Of a stretch of DNA of 64,000 nucleotides, positions 34,461 to 42,083 are shown piece by piece. The notes under the pieces were generated by a model, which had not been told where the DNA came from, did not search any database, and worked only from the letters and a program-made list of their open reading frames with translations. The DNA comes from Thermocatellispora tengchongensis (GTDB lineage Bacteria > Actinomycetota > Actinomycetes > Streptosporangiales > Streptosporangiaceae): positions 223,180 to 287,179 of the forward strand of contig NZ_JACHGN010000017.1 in the NCBI RefSeq assembly GCF_014202315.1, given 5' to 3'. Both the position numbers and the translations under genes were made by a program. Position 1 is the first letter of the stretch; each line of letters starts with the position of its first letter.

Positions 34461-35267
34461 TCACCCTCGCGGGGTGAATTGGGCCAGATCGTAGATGCCG
34501 AGGGTCTTTTCGATGTCGGCGACCTGGCCGACGACGCCGGTGAAGCCGGCCGCGCCGAAGCGGCGGTGCTCCTCATCTTCGAAGATCTCGGCCATCTCGG
34601 TGAACCGTTGGGGTGGGACGACCTGGCGCAGGGCGGGGAAGACGACGGTGTCCTCGCGGGCCTCGTGCGGTTCGTACATCCGGATGAACGCGGCCATGTC
34701 CGCGGCCAGATCGCGGCGGGCCTGCGCGCCGGGTGTCGCGGTCGCCGGCGTGCCGGTGGCGTTCAGGATGCGCGCGGTGAGCAGGCGTCCGCGCTGGTGC
34801 TGCCGGATCAGCACCGTGACGGTGTCGGTGAGCTTGCCCGCCTTGACCAGGGGCGGGAAGACGTAACGCTCTTCCAGACGCTCGTGGTAGTCCTCGATGA
34901 AGGTGCGGATGATGTGCGCTCCGGCGTGCAGGGCCCGCGCCGGGACGGGTTCGCCGGCCTCGATCCGCCGGATGCCCTCCCGGTAGATCAGCAGCACGCG
35001 TTTGAGCACCCCGTGCTCGCGCATCAGATCCTCCGGCGGTGTGACCGGCACCTCCTGCTCCATCGCAGCCGTCGGCGACCCGGCCGGTGAGGCGGCGGTC
35101 GGTGTCGCGGCCGGAGCGGCGCTCGTCACCGCCCGCGTGCCCGCCGCGCTCGCGCAGCCCACCACGGCCGCGGCCCCCGCCAGGGCGGCGGGCAGCCCCA
35201 GCAGCTCACGCCGGCGCAGCGCCGGCACCCGGTGCGTGCTTGTGCCCTCGTCCCTCACCACTACCAC
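34461..35267 (-). CDS. Exported hemerythrin-domain lipoprotein
   Basis: 268 residues. The N-terminus HRVPALRRRELLGLPAALAG ends in a lipobox-like AAVVGC, suggesting Tat export (RRRELL) and lipid anchoring. After an Ala/Thr/Pro-rich linker, a four-helix hemerythrin HHE domain follows with the metal ligands in EDLMREHGVLKRVLLIYREG, HAGAHIIRTFIEDYHERLEE, LIRQHQRGRLLTARIL and MYEPHEAREDTVVFPALR. Such proteins bind a di-iron centre and O2 or NO and act in oxidative/nitrosative stress. Exported hemerythrins of this design recur in actinomycetes. Confidence 0.88.
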   Translation of the reverse strand: MVVVRDEGTSTHRVPALRRRELLGLPAALAGAAAVVGCASAAGTRAVTSAAPAATPTAASPAGSPTAAMEQEVPVTPPEDLMREHGVLKRVLLIYREGIRRIEAGEPVPARALHAGAHIIRTFIEDYHERLEERYVFPPLVKAGKLTDTVTVLIRQHQRGRLLTARILNATGTPATATPGAQARRDLAADMAAFIRMYEPHEAREDTVVFPALRQVVPPQRFTEMAEIFEDEEHRRFGAAGFTGVVGQVADIEKTLGIYDLAQFTPRG

Positions 35268-35703
35268 CTGTCCCGCCGCCTGAAGCCGACCATGCCTTTC
35301 GGTTCGCCTTCCGCGTTCTTCCCCGGGCCACTGATCGCAGACGGATCGCCTGGGTAATGCTTGCCCCAGGGCAGTGTGTGGCGGGATCGTGATCCGGGCT
35401 CTCTTCGCAGGGGGCGGTGCCGAACCAAGGGGATGGCGAGGACGGCTCAGGGCCCTCGGCTCGGCGGGTCGTCGGTGAGGACCTCACGCGCCGGCGTCTC
35501 GCGCTCCTCTTCCAGGGCCGCACCGCCAACCGGGAAGCACCGCCCCACAAGGTGACATATCCCGATATCGGCCTCGGGTGCTACCGCCTGAGGGCCGGGA
35601 CCGTTCACCTGGGCGCCATCCGGCGTTGTATCGGCACCCGATATCGTGGGGCGATAGTGCATGTGCCCGCCGCCGGCCACCACACGACCAGGGAGCAGAT
35701 CCG
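35268..35703. other. Intergenic region with a repeated CCCGATATCG motif
   Basis: No gene is supported. The motif CCCGATATCG occurs at 35561-35570 and again at 35637-35646; the first lies within the palindrome CCGATATCGG (35562-35571). The position upstream of the 35704 gene suggests a regulator-binding region, but no regulator gene is adjacent. Confidence 0.4.
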
Positions 35704-36363
35704 ATGCGCAGCCTGGAAGACTTCGCCCTGCTCAACACGGCCTCCCAGCTGCGGCGGGCCGCCGACCACGCCTTCGACTTCTACCACGGCGCCATCCCTC
35801 TCACCGAGTGCCGGCGCATCACCCAGGAGTCCTACGACCTGCTGGCCGCCGGGGCCAAGCTCACCCACCACCTGGTCCCGCTCGCCGAACGCTGGAGCAT
35901 CGACCGGCTGCGCCATCTGGGCATCGTGCAGCACCGCCTGGCCCCCGCAGTGCCGGAGGTGCTGTTCATCGACTCCCGCGACAGCCTCGCCGCGCCGATG
36001 GCCGCCACCGCGCTGGCGACCTACGCCCGGGGCCGCCTCAACGTCACCACCGCCGGCCACCACCCGGACGCGGCAGTCCACCCGCTCCTCGGCCAGATCC
36101 TGGCCGAGGCCCGCCTGCCCGAACAGGAGCTGTTCCCCAAACCCCTCACCGACGACGCCGTACGCGCCGCCGATGTGATCATCCTCCTGGGTGATGTTCC
36201 CGCCCCGCAGCCCTCCGCGGCGCCCGGTGCCCGCATCCTGCGCTGGGACATCCCCGATCCGGGCGACCCGACATATGACCAGGCCCGCACCCTCTTCGAC
36301 GACCTCGACCGCCGCGCCCTGCTTCTGCTGGCCGACCTGCTGGCCTCCACGCCCAGGAGTTGA
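35704..36363 (+). CDS. Low-molecular-weight phosphatase/arsenate reductase-like protein without catalytic Cys
   Basis: 219 residues: an N-terminal three-helix bundle (FALLNTASQLRRAADHAFDF, ITQESYDLLAAGAKLTHHLV) like the fused N-domain of actinobacterial ArsC/LMW phosphatase proteins, then a Rossmann-like phosphatase domain. In active enzymes the P-loop reads about VLFVCVHNAGRSQMAA; here it is VLFIDSRDSLAAPMAA, so the nucleophilic Cys and the Arg are both lost, while the DP general-acid loop (WDIPDPGDPTYDQ) and the fold remain. It may be a binding or regulatory pseudo-enzyme. ATG 35704 follows GGGAGCAG. Confidence 0.75.
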   Translation: MRSLEDFALLNTASQLRRAADHAFDFYHGAIPLTECRRITQESYDLLAAGAKLTHHLVPLAERWSIDRLRHLGIVQHRLAPAVPEVLFIDSRDSLAAPMAATALATYARGRLNVTTAGHHPDAAVHPLLGQILAEARLPEQELFPKPLTDDAVRAADVIILLGDVPAPQPSAAPGARILRWDIPDPGDPTYDQARTLFDDLDRRALLLLADLLASTPRS

Positions 36364-36378
36364 CCTCAATCCTCATCC

Positions 36379-36876
36379 CTACCGGATTCGTCGGAGTCGC
36401 GTGCCCGCGCATGCCGACGGGGGTCGAGGTTCGGTGTAGCTGTAGACGGTGGCGGAGCCGTAGGATCCGATGCGCTGCACCGGAGGCGCCGGCCGGTCGG
36501 CCACCTCCGGATGCTCGGCGCGATGCAGGCCGGCCGCCGCGGCGATCCCGGCGGGCTGGCCGGTCTCGGCCGCCCGCGGGATGAGCGTGATGGCCAGCAC
36601 CAGCACCAGCGCCGCCGCGCCCGCTGCCAGCACGTAGGGCCGGCGCGCATGGTTCGCCCCCGGTGCAGCGGCCAGATCGATCACCGCGCGGATCCGCTCC
36701 CCGACCTGGGGCCCCTGGCGCAGTGACTCGGCCGGCAGACGGCCCTTGCGTCCGGCGATGGTCTCGCTCCAGCATGGGCGGCATTCCAGCATGTGCCGCT
36801 CGAACCGCAGGCGGCGCAGCCTGCTCATCTCGCCGGGCAGGTAGGTGGCGGCGTCCCGTTCAGGATCGCGCAGCAA
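36379..36876 (-). CDS. Anti-sigma-factor-like membrane protein with zinc-finger (zf-HC2) head
   Basis: 165 residues. The N-terminal YLPGEMSRLRRLRFERHMLE, CRPCW has the HxxxCxxC zinc-binding pattern of ZAS-type anti-sigma factors; a single membrane segment (YVLAAGAAALVLVLAITLIP) separates it from a short extracytoplasmic part. No sigma-factor gene is adjacent, which is unusual since they are normally co-transcribed. The C-terminus (SATVYSYTEPRPPSA...) may be shortened by mutation, since it turns basic and unlike family members. Confidence 0.65.
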   Translation of the reverse strand: MLRDPERDAATYLPGEMSRLRRLRFERHMLECRPCWSETIAGRKGRLPAESLRQGPQVGERIRAVIDLAAAPGANHARRPYVLAAGAAALVLVLAITLIPRAAETGQPAGIAAAAGLHRAEHPEVADRPAPPVQRIGSYGSATVYSYTEPRPPSACAGTRLRRIR

Positions 36877-36939
36877 CAGGGCACTCCCTGACGAACGCGC
36901 TGAAAGCGATGCACGACCTGTCAGGGCGGCGGACGGGGC

Positions 36940-37719
36940 TCAGCGGTCGTGGTCGGCGCGTTTCCACCAGATCGTGGTGGCCGCCACCCCGGCGACTCCG
37001 ACGGCGAGGACCAGCAGATGGCCCAGCGGGCCCGGTGGATCGTGGCCGGGGCCGGCGATGCCGGCGTACAGGCCGGGCACGGAGTAGGGGAAGAAGGCGC
37101 CGTACCCGAGCGCGGCGATGACCTGCGCGCTGAACATGGCCGCGAACATGGCGCCGACGGCCGGCAGGTAGCCACGCCCGGCACTGGCGGCCAGTGCGAA
37201 CGGCGTGGTGAGGACGAGGGTCAGCAGCGCCGTGACCACGATCCGGGCGACTCCGCCGGCCACGACGGCCGACGAGGCGCCGGGCAGGTCCAGCGGTATC
37301 CCCGCCAGCAGGCCCAGCACGGCCGTCCACAGGGCCAGCAGGACAGCCCATCCCGCCGCGACCGCGAACTTGGCGGCCACGACGGCGCCGCGGGAGGTGG
37401 GCAGCGCGAGCAGGTCCTTGGCGGTACGGTCGCTGAACTCGCGCCCGAACAGCCACGTGACGACGGTGCCGAAGATGATCAGGCCCCCCACGCCGGTCGC
37501 CTGGGCCAGCAGGGCCAGGTAGCCGGGCCAGTCGGCGGCGGCGCCGCTGAGCTGCGCCTTGTCGCCGAGCAGGCCCAGCGCTCGGGCTCGGGCGGGGTCG
37601 GCGAGGATGAACATGAAAATCGCGCACACCGCGGCGACGAACGTGAAGGTTCCCGCGGTGAGCCAGGGCATCAGGCTGCGCCGCACTTTCAGCAGCTCGG
37701 CGAGCAGCGCCTCACGCAT
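36940..37719 (-). CDS. ABC-2 type exporter permease
   Basis: 259 residues with six membrane segments, beginning LLAELLKVRRSLMPWLTAGT, the usual head of ABC-2 permeases that work with CcmA-like ATPases. FGREFSDRTAKDLLALPTSR is the cytoplasmic loop typical of the family. Its start overlaps the 3' end of the ATPase gene by 8 bases, so the two form one exporter operon. The substrate is not deducible; relatives export lantibiotics, peptides or drugs (BcrAB-like), and a lantibiotic-immunity-type role is possible. Confidence 0.88.
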   Translation of the reverse strand: MREALLAELLKVRRSLMPWLTAGTFTFVAAVCAIFMFILADPARARALGLLGDKAQLSGAAADWPGYLALLAQATGVGGLIIFGTVVTWLFGREFSDRTAKDLLALPTSRGAVVAAKFAVAAGWAVLLALWTAVLGLLAGIPLDLPGASSAVVAGGVARIVVTALLTLVLTTPFALAASAGRGYLPAVGAMFAAMFSAQVIAALGYGAFFPYSVPGLYAGIAGPGHDPPGPLGHLLVLAVGVAGVAATTIWWKRADHDR

Positions 37720-38650
37720 CGGCCTGTCCCACCAGGCGCAGGAAGTACTGCTCCAGGTCCTCTTCCCGCACCACCAGCCGGGTCGGCGGGCAGCCGGCCT
37801 CCACCAGCGCGGTGGCGATCCGATCGGGATGTTCCACCGCGTGCTCCTCGGCGAGCACGAGGCCGTCGCCGGGCGCCGGGGCCGGTGCGGGGGACAGGCC
37901 GCGTTCGGCCAGGACGCGGGCGGCGCGCGCGTCGTCACGCGTGGCCACCTCCAGGCGGCGCGTCTGCCCGTGCAGGCGGTGGGGGTCGATCTCGGTCAGC
38001 AGGCGGCCGTTGTGGATGACGGCGATGCGGGTGGCCAGGCGGGTCACCTCGCCCAGCAGGTGGCTGGACAGCAGTACGGTGGTGCCGTGCTCGCGGGCCA
38101 GGCCGGACAGCAGGTTGCGGATCTCCACCACTCCGGCCGGGTCCAGGCCGTTGACCGGTTCATCCAGGATGAGCAGGTCGGGGCGGTGGATGAGCGCCTT
38201 CGCCAAGGCCAGGCGCTGGGCGTTGCCCATGGACAGGGTCCGCGCCCTGCGGTCGGCGTACGGGGTGAGGGCCAGCCGGTGGATGACCTCGCCGACGCGT
38301 GCGGCCGGGCCGGGCAGGCGGCGCAGACGGGCGATGAGGTGCAGGTTCTCCCGTACGGTCAGCTCGGAGTAGGCGGCCGGGGTGTCGATGAGGTACCCGG
38401 TGCGCGCCCAGGCCGAGCGGTCGCCGGCGCTGACCTCGGCCCCCAGCACCCGCACCGTCCCGCGCGTGGGGGCGATCATGCCGAGCAGCATGCGGATCAG
38501 CGTGGTCTTGCCCGCGCCGTTCAGCCCGACCAGGGCGTAGATGTCGCCGGACGCGACCTGCAGGCCGACCTCATCGACCGCCACGACCTCGCCGTAGCGT
38601 TTGGTCAGGCCGGCCGCCTCGATCGTGGGCACCCGCTCACTGTCCCCCAT
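37712..38650 (-). CDS. ABC exporter ATPase (BcrA/CcmA-like)
   Basis: 312 residues: Walker A LVGLNGAGKTTLIRMLLGMI, signature LSMGNAQRLALAKAL, Walker B LLILDEPVNGLDPAG, switch His LLSSHLLGEVTRLATRI, and a C-terminal DUF4162-like extension ending LEQYFLRLVGQADA. The signature with MGN instead of GGQ is normal for this subfamily. ATG 38650 has GGAG in position; the frame extends further up without family match. Paired with the permease gene downstream it makes a complete half-size exporter, in contrast to the broken exporter at 29.7-31.6 kb. Confidence 0.92.
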   Translation of the reverse strand: MGDSERVPTIEAAGLTKRYGEVVAVDEVGLQVASGDIYALVGLNGAGKTTLIRMLLGMIAPTRGTVRVLGAEVSAGDRSAWARTGYLIDTPAAYSELTVRENLHLIARLRRLPGPAARVGEVIHRLALTPYADRRARTLSMGNAQRLALAKALIHRPDLLILDEPVNGLDPAGVVEIRNLLSGLAREHGTTVLLSSHLLGEVTRLATRIAVIHNGRLLTEIDPHRLHGQTRRLEVATRDDARAARVLAERGLSPAPAPAPGDGLVLAEEHAVEHPDRIATALVEAGCPPTRLVVREEDLEQYFLRLVGQADA

Positions 38651-38806
38651 TTCGCTGATCTCCGCCAGGGTGGCGTCATGGCCGCGGCGCGAAACAGGCC
38701 CGCGCCACGACCTCCATGGATGGGCGAGGCTATGCCCCTGGCGACCACGCACGCTCATCACCTCCCCGGCCGATCCACCGAACTGTCGACGGTTGAACAG
38801 GCGAGC

Positions 38807-39343
38807 TCACCAGTCAGGGAGGCCGGTTCGGCGTTGAACCCCGACCGGAGAGTGGGACGAAGCGCTCGGCCACCTGAACCGCGCGGTGAGCACCATTGCC
38901 ACCACGGCCTCGCAGGCCAGGCTGAACACCACCACGTTGCGCACCACCTGCCGCACATCGGAGGTGCTCAGGGTCTTGGTCTCGGCCTGGGCGAACAGGC
39001 GGGCCCGCAACCCCAGCCGCCCGGCCACCGGCACGGTGAACAGTGTGGCCAGCGTCATGATGCCCAGCCCGCCGACCTGGATCAAGGCGGCGATCACCAC
39101 CTCGCCGAACACCGACCAGTGCGCCGCGGTGTCCACCACGACCAATCCGGTGACGCACACCGCCGAGGTCGCGGTGAACAGCGCGGTCGCCCATCGCGCC
39201 GACGTGCCGGACGTGGTGGCGACCGGCAATGCCAGCAGCAGCGTGCCGAGCATGATGGCGGCGCCGAAGGCGGTGGCGATGACCTGCGCCGGATGCTGGA
39301 ACCGGCCGAGCAGGGCCGCCGTCCAGTGGAGGCGCATCGTCAC
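38807..39343 (-). pseudogene. TrkH/KtrB potassium transporter, truncated
   Basis: 178 residues that match the first 40% of the intact TrkH at 12521: shared ...GRFQHPAQV..., the first filter FTATSAVCVTGLVVVDTAA, FGEVVIAALIQVGGLGIMTL and LGLRARLFAQAETK. After VVAMVLTARF the reading departs into RWPSASSHSPVG and a stop, so the remaining three pore repeats are gone. A GTG at 39343 with GGGAGG upstream is the likely start. It follows the NhaD-type gene by 26 bp and was probably the third gene of that operon. Confidence 0.85.
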
Positions 39344-39369
39344 GGGTAACCTCCCTAGCCGGGGTGCCT

Positions 39370-40659
39370 TCACAGGTAGCGCAGCCACAGGTACGGTGCC
39401 ACCAACGCGACCGTGACGACCGTGACGATCAGCCCGTATTTGGTGAACTGCCAGAAACTGATCGGGGTGCGGTTGCGGGCGGCGATGCCCAGGACCACCA
39501 CGTTGGCGGCCGCGCCGACCGCGGTGGCGTTGCCGCCGAGGTCCGCGCCGAACGCCAGCGCCCACCACAGCACCTGCGCCGGCCCGTTGCCGCCGCCGGC
39601 GTTGACCAGTTCGGCCACGATCGGGCTCATGGTCGCCACATACGGGATGTTGTCCACGATCGCCGACAGCACGGCCGATGCACCCAGCAGGCCCATGGCG
39701 GTCAGCTCCAGCCGCCCGGCGGTCACCTCGACCGCGGCCTGGGACAACTGCCCGATGACGCCGGTCTCCACCAGGGCGCCGACCATGACGAACAGGCCGG
39801 CGAAGAACACCAGCGTGGGCCACTCCACCTCGGCCAGGGCCTGCTCGGTGGTCACCTTCGTGGCGGCGACCAGGATGCCCGCGCCCAGCAGCGCCACGAC
39901 CGACGGCTCGTAGTGCAGCACCGGGTGGAGCACGAACGCGGCCATCACCAGGGCGAGCACGGACAGGCTCTGCCACAGCAACCGCCGGTCCGCGATGGCC
40001 TCACGCTCGTCCAGCGCCATGATCTCCGCCGCCCGCTCCGGGTCGTACCGGAAGTGGCGGCCGAACATCAGGTAACACAGCCCGATGAACACCGCCATCA
40101 GCACGACGACCATCGGCGCCATGTGCACCAGGAAATCGTTGAAGCTCAAGCCCCCGCGGCTGGCGATGATGATGTTCGGCGGATCACCCACAAGCGTGGC
40201 CGCGCCGCCGATATTGGAGGCCAGCGCCTCGGCGATCAGGAATGGCGCCGCCGGCAGCGCCAGCCGCTCGCACACCAGGAACGTCACCGGCGCGATCAGC
40301 AGCACGGTGGTGACGTTGTCCAGCAGCGCCGAGGCGACGGCGGTGATGAGCACCAGCAGGACCATGAGCCGGAACGGCCGCCCGCCGGCCCGTTTCGCGG
40401 CCCAGATCGCCAAGTACTCGAAGACACCGGTCTCCTTGAGCACCCCGACGATGATCATCATCCCGAGCAGCAGGAAGATGACGTTCCAGTCGATGCCGGC
40501 GTGCTCGGAGAAGAACGCGGCCTCCGCATCGGTGGCGTGGATCAGCAACATGATCCCCGCCGCGCCCAAGGCGGCGGCGACACGGTGGACCTTTTCGGTG
40601 GCGATCAGCGTGTACGCGGCCAGGAACACCGCCACGCTCACCCAGGCGAGCACGCTCAT
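39370..40659 (-). CDS. SLC13/ArsB-superfamily permease, NhaD-like antiporter
   Basis: 429 residues with about eleven membrane segments in two inverted halves. The repeat motifs are FSEHAGIDWNVIFLLLGMMI and later LAEVEWPTLVFFAGLFVMVG; SALLDNVTTVLLIAPVTFLV, SNIGGAATLVGDPPNIIIAS in the first half are mirrored by SAIVDNIPYVATMSPIVAEL and GADLGGNATAVGAAANVVVL in the second, as in NhaD-type Na+/H+ antiporters and P-protein relatives. Its start codon lies inside the stop region of the CBS gene (4-bp overlap), so both are co-translated. The 25-nt leader upstream of the CBS gene would control the whole operon. Confidence 0.9.
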   Translation of the reverse strand: MSVLAWVSVAVFLAAYTLIATEKVHRVAAALGAAGIMLLIHATDAEAAFFSEHAGIDWNVIFLLLGMMIIVGVLKETGVFEYLAIWAAKRAGGRPFRLMVLLVLITAVASALLDNVTTVLLIAPVTFLVCERLALPAAPFLIAEALASNIGGAATLVGDPPNIIIASRGGLSFNDFLVHMAPMVVVLMAVFIGLCYLMFGRHFRYDPERAAEIMALDEREAIADRRLLWQSLSVLALVMAAFVLHPVLHYEPSVVALLGAGILVAATKVTTEQALAEVEWPTLVFFAGLFVMVGALVETGVIGQLSQAAVEVTAGRLELTAMGLLGASAVLSAIVDNIPYVATMSPIVAELVNAGGGNGPAQVLWWALAFGADLGGNATAVGAAANVVVLGIAARNRTPISFWQFTKYGLIVTVVTVALVAPYLWLRYL

Positions 40660-41108
40660 GCGGGCAGCATCCGGTCCAGCAGAGCCTGCAGCGTGACCGC
40701 GCCCAGCAGCCGCCCATCCTCGACGATGGCGACGAGCGGGCTGCGGGTGCGGGCCATCAGCGCGGCCACTTCCAGCACGGTTGCGCCGGGGTCGGCGATC
40801 GGCAACTCACGCGGACGGTGGGGGAGCGCCTCACGCACGGTGCGTCCGTCCAGGTCCCGCAGGAACAGGTCCGCATGCGCCTCGTCGACCACCCGCGCCA
40901 GCGCGGGGTCGTCCTGGCAGTAGCCGGGCACGGCCAGGCGAAGCACTTCGGTCCCGGGCAGGATGGTGAACGGTGCTCCGTCATCCCCGAGCACGATGAC
41001 GCCGGGCAGGGCCTGGCGGGCCAGCAGCCGGGCGGCGTCCGCCACGGGGGCATCGAGGCCGAGGATGGGGAAGGGGGCAAGAAGGTCTCGGGCGCGCACG
41101 CGGCACAT
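40656..41108 (-). CDS. CBS-domain protein
   Basis: 150 residues with two CBS motifs (VADAARLLARQALPGVIVLG, DDGAPFTILPG; and VLEVAALMARTRSPLVAIVE, DGRLLGAVTLQALLDRM). CBS pairs bind adenine nucleotides or c-di-AMP and gate transporters, so it is likely the regulatory partner of the overlapping NhaD-like antiporter. ATG 41108 sits very close to GAAGG; an in-frame GTG at 41096 has that GAAGGA at a better distance, so the true start may be 12 bases later. The leader element begins 25 bases upstream. Confidence 0.88.
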   Translation of the reverse strand: MCRVRARDLLAPFPILGLDAPVADAARLLARQALPGVIVLGDDGAPFTILPGTEVLRLAVPGYCQDDPALARVVDEAHADLFLRDLDGRTVREALPHRPRELPIADPGATVLEVAALMARTRSPLVAIVEDGRLLGAVTLQALLDRMLPA

Positions 41109-41175
41109 CCTTCAGACGACGGGGATGGGACATGCCGACCAGACTTCCCGGCGCACCTGCCCCTAACGTATCAAC
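41109..41175 (-). promoter_or_regulatory. Candidate riboswitch-like leader of the CBS-NhaD operon
   Basis: The minus strand carries GGTGCGCCGGGAAGTCTGG plus TCGGCA (41157 down to 41133), identical over 25 bases to the element ahead of the CPA1 antiporter gene. The flanks differ between the copies, apart from purine-rich Shine-Dalgarno bases, so the 25-mer is the conserved core. See the corresponding finding. Confidence 0.5.
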
Positions 41176-41355
41176 AGCCGCCCAGATCACGACGGGGAGG
41201 GGCAGGGGCTCCCAGAGGAGATGTGGCGCCCGGAGCGGACCACCCTGACGGTTCGCGTCCTCTTCGTCGAGCTCGCGTGTCGGCCCGACTCCGGGTTCTC
41301 CGGTGCCGCGGTGTATGGACGTATCCTTCATCATCGATACAGGGCCTTTAGCGGA

Positions 41356-41364
41356 TACTGAAAC
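41356..41364. promoter_or_regulatory. TACTGAAAC half-site before the regulator gene
   Basis: This 9-mer lies 24 bases before the GTG at 41388; its exact reverse complement GTTTCAGTA is part of the palindrome before the methyltransferase gene (42035-42043). It is a plausible self-binding site of the regulator. Confidence 0.5.
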
Positions 41365-41387
41365 GAGTCCAAGAGGAGTGACCCGGC

Positions 41388-41834
41388 GTGACCGAGCAGG
41401 AGCGGCTGCTGGAGTGGGTGGAGCGGGTCGCCATGTATCTGGCCCGTGATGGCGTGCCGCCGATCGCGGGCCGGGTGCTGGGCTGGTTGATGGTCTGCGA
41501 TCCGCCGGAGCAGAGTGCCGGGCAGATCAGCGCGGCCATCGGCGCCAGCCGCGCCTCCCTCACCTCGAACCTGCGGCTGCTGTCGGGCATGGGGTTCCTG
41601 ACCTGGCGGACCCGGCCGGGTGAGCGCACCGTCTACTACCGAATGGCCGATGATGCCTGGGCGGTCGTGGTGCGCCGGCAGGTCGCCGGGATCACCTCGT
41701 TCCTCGACATCACCCAAGAGGGCCTGGACCTGGTCGGCCCCGACGACGGCCGCGCCGCACGCATCAGGCAGGCGCACGCCACCTTCGAGTGGATGGCCAA
41801 GATCTTCGACCACGCGCCACCTCCGTCGGCGTAA
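41388..41834 (+). CDS. GbsR/MarR-family transcriptional regulator
   Basis: 148 residues: a winged helix in the GbsR manner (MYLARDGVPPIAGRVLGWLM, DPPEQSAGQISAAIGASRAS, LTSNLRLLSGMGFLTWRTRP) with a helical dimerisation tail. The GTG start has AAGAGGAG upstream. Members regulate transporters or osmoprotectant genes; here a shared sequence motif points to the methyltransferase gene 250 bp downstream as target. The gap between them (41835-42083) contains no gene. Confidence 0.88.
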   Translation: MTEQERLLEWVERVAMYLARDGVPPIAGRVLGWLMVCDPPEQSAGQISAAIGASRASLTSNLRLLSGMGFLTWRTRPGERTVYYRMADDAWAVVVRRQVAGITSFLDITQEGLDLVGPDDGRAARIRQAHATFEWMAKIFDHAPPPSA

Positions 41835-42032
41835 GGGCGCGACGCCTTCCTGTTCACCACGACGCCCCGCTCGTTCGTACGGCGCGGCCACATGGCCGGG
41901 CCTGGCGGGGCGCCGCTGAGGGCCGCATGAGAGCGAGCGGTGATCCACCCGGCTGCGGCGAGCAGGACGATCCGGCGCCACCATGGAATCCACGTACCGG
42001 GTGCACGCGATCCGCTCGTCTTGCACGCCTGC

Positions 42033-42071
42033 CTGTTTCAGTAGAGAATGAAACAGCTAGCTTTTACTGAA
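42033..42071. promoter_or_regulatory. Operator region of the methyltransferase gene
   Basis: CTGTTTC (42033-42039) and GAAACAG (42050-42056) form a perfect 7-bp inverted repeat, overlapping GTTTCAGTA, and TACTGAA (42065-42071) adds another half-site. The same TACTGAAAC appears before the regulator gene. The first ATG in frame (42048) lies within the palindrome, so translation more likely begins at 42084. Confidence 0.65.
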
Positions 42072-42083
42072 CGGGGGCATGGG

